From assembly GCA_003665825.1 (NCBI GenBank), contig QPFY01000010.1:1-64000 (forward strand): DNA of 64,000 bases, in the 5' to 3' direction. Under the pieces are notes generated by a model, which was not told where the DNA came from, did no database searches, and saw only the letters and a program-made list of their open reading frames with translations. The stretch comes from Microbotryum silenes-acaulis (taxonomy: Eukaryota; Basidiomycota; Microbotryomycetes; Microbotryales; Microbotryaceae). Positions within the stretch are counted from its first letter, which is position 1. Every line of letters begins with the position of its first letter. The translations under genes and the position numbers were made by a program. Positions 61,501 through 64,000 of the stretch are shown here, piece after piece.

Positions 61501-63427
61501 GCCCTTCGAAGGCTGCCTCATCGTCGCATACCAAATCCGAGTAATCTTCGACGATGGGCGGCATGGCCTTCACATCTACAGCGAGAGAGGGGCGGGACGG
61601 TGGCCTGAGCGTAGCCGAGTTGCCACCCTCGTCATCATCGTCGTGAGTGTCGGGGAGCCGGGCGCTTGAAGGATTGCTGTCCTTGTCGAGCACTGCGAGG
61701 TAACACACAAAGCGTCAATCTCATGGGCCAAAGACGACGCACAGCGCGCACCACCTCACAGCCGATTTTTGCTATTGAGATATCGTCTTCAAAATCGTTG
61801 TCCCAGTTATCGTCAGGCTCTTCCTGTCGATTGGCAGGCAAGCGCAAAGCGGGTTGGGCGACGACGAACAAAGACTGAGCCATAGGAAGCGGTGTCGGCA
61901 CTGAAGGCGTCGGTCTTGTCTGTAGCACAGAATTAAGATCGACGCTCGCTCTCCGATGTGACTCGTCGGCGGGCGGTCTAGACGGCCGAGGTTGTTGTGG
62001 CCGGTAGGGGTGTGGGTCGACTGTAGCAATGTCGGGACACAGGAGGTCAACTCAGCGCTTGAGTGAGAACACAAGGCCATTCAGCACAGCTCACCTTTGA
62101 TAGCCTCATTCCATTCCTGTACCTTCTGCACCGACTCCGAGTAGCCACTCAAGGGTCTAGTCGAGGCCTCATTGCTCTGGTCCCTCCGCGTCTGCTCAAC
62201 CTGTCGTTTGGCACTCAGCATCCACGGATGTCTCAACAGCTTCTTGGCCGAGATCCTCAAATTGGCGTCCTTTTGAAAACATTGAAGCAAGAAATCTTTG
62301 ACGACCGGGGATGCGCCCTCGGGTATGGGCGGACAGTCGTCATTGACAATTCGAAAAAGGGCAGGCATCGGGTCGAGGAAATGGTAGGGTGGTTTCCCGG
62401 TCACAAGCTCGATGACGAGGGCTCCGAGAGACCAAACGTCAGAGGCCGTCGTAGCGCCCGATTGGTCGACCACTTCGGGTGCCATCCAATACGGGGAGCC
62501 GACGACGTCCGAATCCGAGGGACCACCGGCACGGGTTGCGACACCAAAATCGGCGACTTGACAAGAGAATTGGAAGAGTTGTCAGATGCTGAGTTAGACT
62601 CGACGGAGAGAATGCGCAGAACAAAGGACTGACGCTTGATTGATCCCTCTTTGGTGGCTAATATATTGCTGCCTTTGATATCCCGGTGGATGACACCTTG
62701 CTCGTGGAGGTACATGAGCCCGTGCAGGACCTGGAGAATGTAGAGCCCGACGAGCGATTCGGGGAAGCGGCCAAACTTTTTCGTGACGGCGTGCAGCGAG
62801 CCGTTCTCGCAATATTCCAGGATGATGTACAGCGAGTCGTTCGTCTTGACGAATCCACGGTATTGGACAATGTTGGGGTCTGTGAGTCGCCCCAAAGAAG
62901 GTCAGATGCTTCATATCGCTCGAGCGGGCCCCGCTGTCTGACAACGTCAGATCCTCCTCACGGTGCAGATTCTTGAGCAAGTCGATCTCAGACTGTGACG
63001 CGAAGCGGAGCAGAGCCAAAAGGCGAAGTCGGTCAGGTCACAGCGACAAGATGAGGTGTGAGAGGTTCTGCATTCGATGTTTACCATAATGTCAGGTAAT
63101 TGCGCCTTTGGGATGTTGGTGAGACCGATCTGCTTGACCGCGCAGGTCTCTCCTGTGTGCCAGTTGAGCGCCCGGTACACGCTCCCAAACGAGCCCTGCC
63201 CCAGCTTTTCCCCGAGTTTCTACGGGCGTCAAACGATCGAGTGCAAAGGTGAAGATGATCAGTTGAATCGTCCTGGCAATGACGAAGCGCCCCGTGCTCG
63301 AAAGCAGCCGCTTGCACTCGAGTTGAACGAACTGGCGACGACGGCCTCGACTGACATAGTTGGGTAGCGGTTCGAATTGCGTCCCCTCTTGAGCGGTCGC
63401 ATCATGGCGGGGCGAGGCCCTCGACAT
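58511..63427 (-). CDS. Cdc7/SepH-type septation-initiation protein kinase
   Basis: Ser/Thr kinase of the STE/MAP3K group, equivalent to S. pombe Cdc7 and A. nidulans SepH, which trigger septation downstream of a Ras-like GTPase. Exon 1 (63427-63356) ends in NY. Exon 2 (63219-63085) gives [51 protein letters not shown] is formed across an intron near 62950-62885. [10 protein letters not shown], then [12 protein letters not shown] (across the intron near 62625-62555), [31 protein letters not shown] and [12 protein letters not shown] complete the kinase. A long helical, armadillo-like C-terminal part runs from about 61 kb to 58.5 kb ([42 protein letters not shown]). Roughly ten introns, not all mapped. 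The fission-yeast Cdc7 name must not be confused with the DDK kinase Cdc7. Confidence 0.87.
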
Positions 63428-63937
63428 GGTCGTCGAGTAGCACGCCGACGAATCGTAGGTCCTGCTGAACGTATCCTGGAGCAAGTCAAGTCAGGTCGGT
63501 GGGTATATGATGGGCAGCGCGTGGAACCGCGAGCGGCGACGCGCCGTGACAATGGCCGGCCTGGAACAAGTTCTTGAAACCTGGCCGTCGTCGACTCGGG
63601 CATTTTCGCGTTTCAGGGCGCGCTGTGAGAAAAGGTGGTAGGGACGGGGGACTGTCAAGTTGAAAGCTACGCTCAAAGAGTCATGAGACAATCTACTCCT
63701 TCAAAGTGCCGATTGATGCTAATGTTGCGACGGTGAAAAATGATATATATATATATATATATATCGGCCCGGCGCGACGGCGCGAAAAGTGTCATGGGTC
63801 CGAGCGCAAGAGCTTACCCCGAGCGATCGTGGTGTTGGCCCTTCGCAGCAGCGTCCGTAGCCGCGCGCCTCACGCCCTCACGCCCTCCCGACCGACCGTC
63901 CACACTCGACGACGACCCAACCCCGTGTGAAAAGAGC
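63428..63937. promoter_or_regulatory. Divergent promoter region with an (AT)11 microsatellite
   Basis: About 510 bp between two start codons. An (AT)11 tract lies at 63743-63764. No other gene is convincing. Confidence 0.5.
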
Positions 63938-64000
63938 ATGGCCACCCCAGCTGTGTCGACCCCGCGAGCTCGTGCTCGTCTCGGAAAGAAGGAGAAGCAA
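63938..64000 (+). CDS. Start of an unidentified gene, cut by the window edge
   Basis: ATG at 63938 opens a frame MATPAVSTPRARARLGKKEK that runs off the window after 21 codons. The context is divergent from the kinase gene. The basic, Pro/Ala-rich start gives no family. Confidence 0.45.
   Translation, partial: MATPAVSTPRARARLGKKEKQ

Overview
The window is nuclear DNA of a filamentous or yeast-like fungus, most likely a basidiomycete. The genes carry many short spliceosomal introns (about 65-225 bp, GT...AG). They include fungus-specific families (a Zn2Cys6 regulator, a septation-type Cdc7 kinase) and universal eukaryotic housekeeping genes. The subphylum cannot be fixed from this sequence alone; Pucciniomycotina is only a guess.

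Layout. Positions 1-20.7 kb are a nest of Ty1/copia LTR retrotransposons. A tandem array of three near-identical minus-strand copies shares LTRs (A intact, B frameshifted, C partial and decayed). It sits in a remnant of a second LTR family, which itself cut a plus-strand copia element (D). D in turn cut another copia (F). Further right is a minus-strand copia (family 2) that has lost gag and carries two later insertions with perfect 5-bp target duplications. The LTR of family 2 cuts an unrecognised gene (pseudogene, 20.7-22.0 kb). After about 1.8 kb of non-coding, repeat-bearing DNA come a Zn2Cys6 regulator (minus, 23.8-26.6 kb), RPB2 (plus), RRP5 (minus), LTV1 (plus) and YIP1 (minus). A 2.6-kb intergenic region follows, holding a hAT-like element with an 8-bp target duplication that contains a second related element and a solo LTR. 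The rest is RAV1 (plus), LSG1 (minus), UTP25 (minus), SAD1/USP39 (plus), a Cdc7/SepH-type kinase (minus) and the first 21 codons of another plus-strand gene at the right edge.

Function. The genic half is dense and largely devoted to making ribosomes and mRNA: RPB2 (Pol II), RRP5 and UTP25 (early pre-rRNA processing), LTV1 (40S maturation), LSG1 (60S maturation) and SAD1 (tri-snRNP). Membrane traffic and vacuolar ATPase assembly (YIP1, RAV1) and septation signalling (Cdc7-like) are also present. RRP5/LTV1 and UTP25/SAD1 are divergent pairs sharing short promoters; the second contains a tandem array of CCAAT boxes. For RPB2, RRP5, LTV1, YIP1, LSG1 and SAD1 the exon joins I propose keep the frame from start to stop. 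For the regulator, RAV1, UTP25 and the kinase only some joins were worked out.
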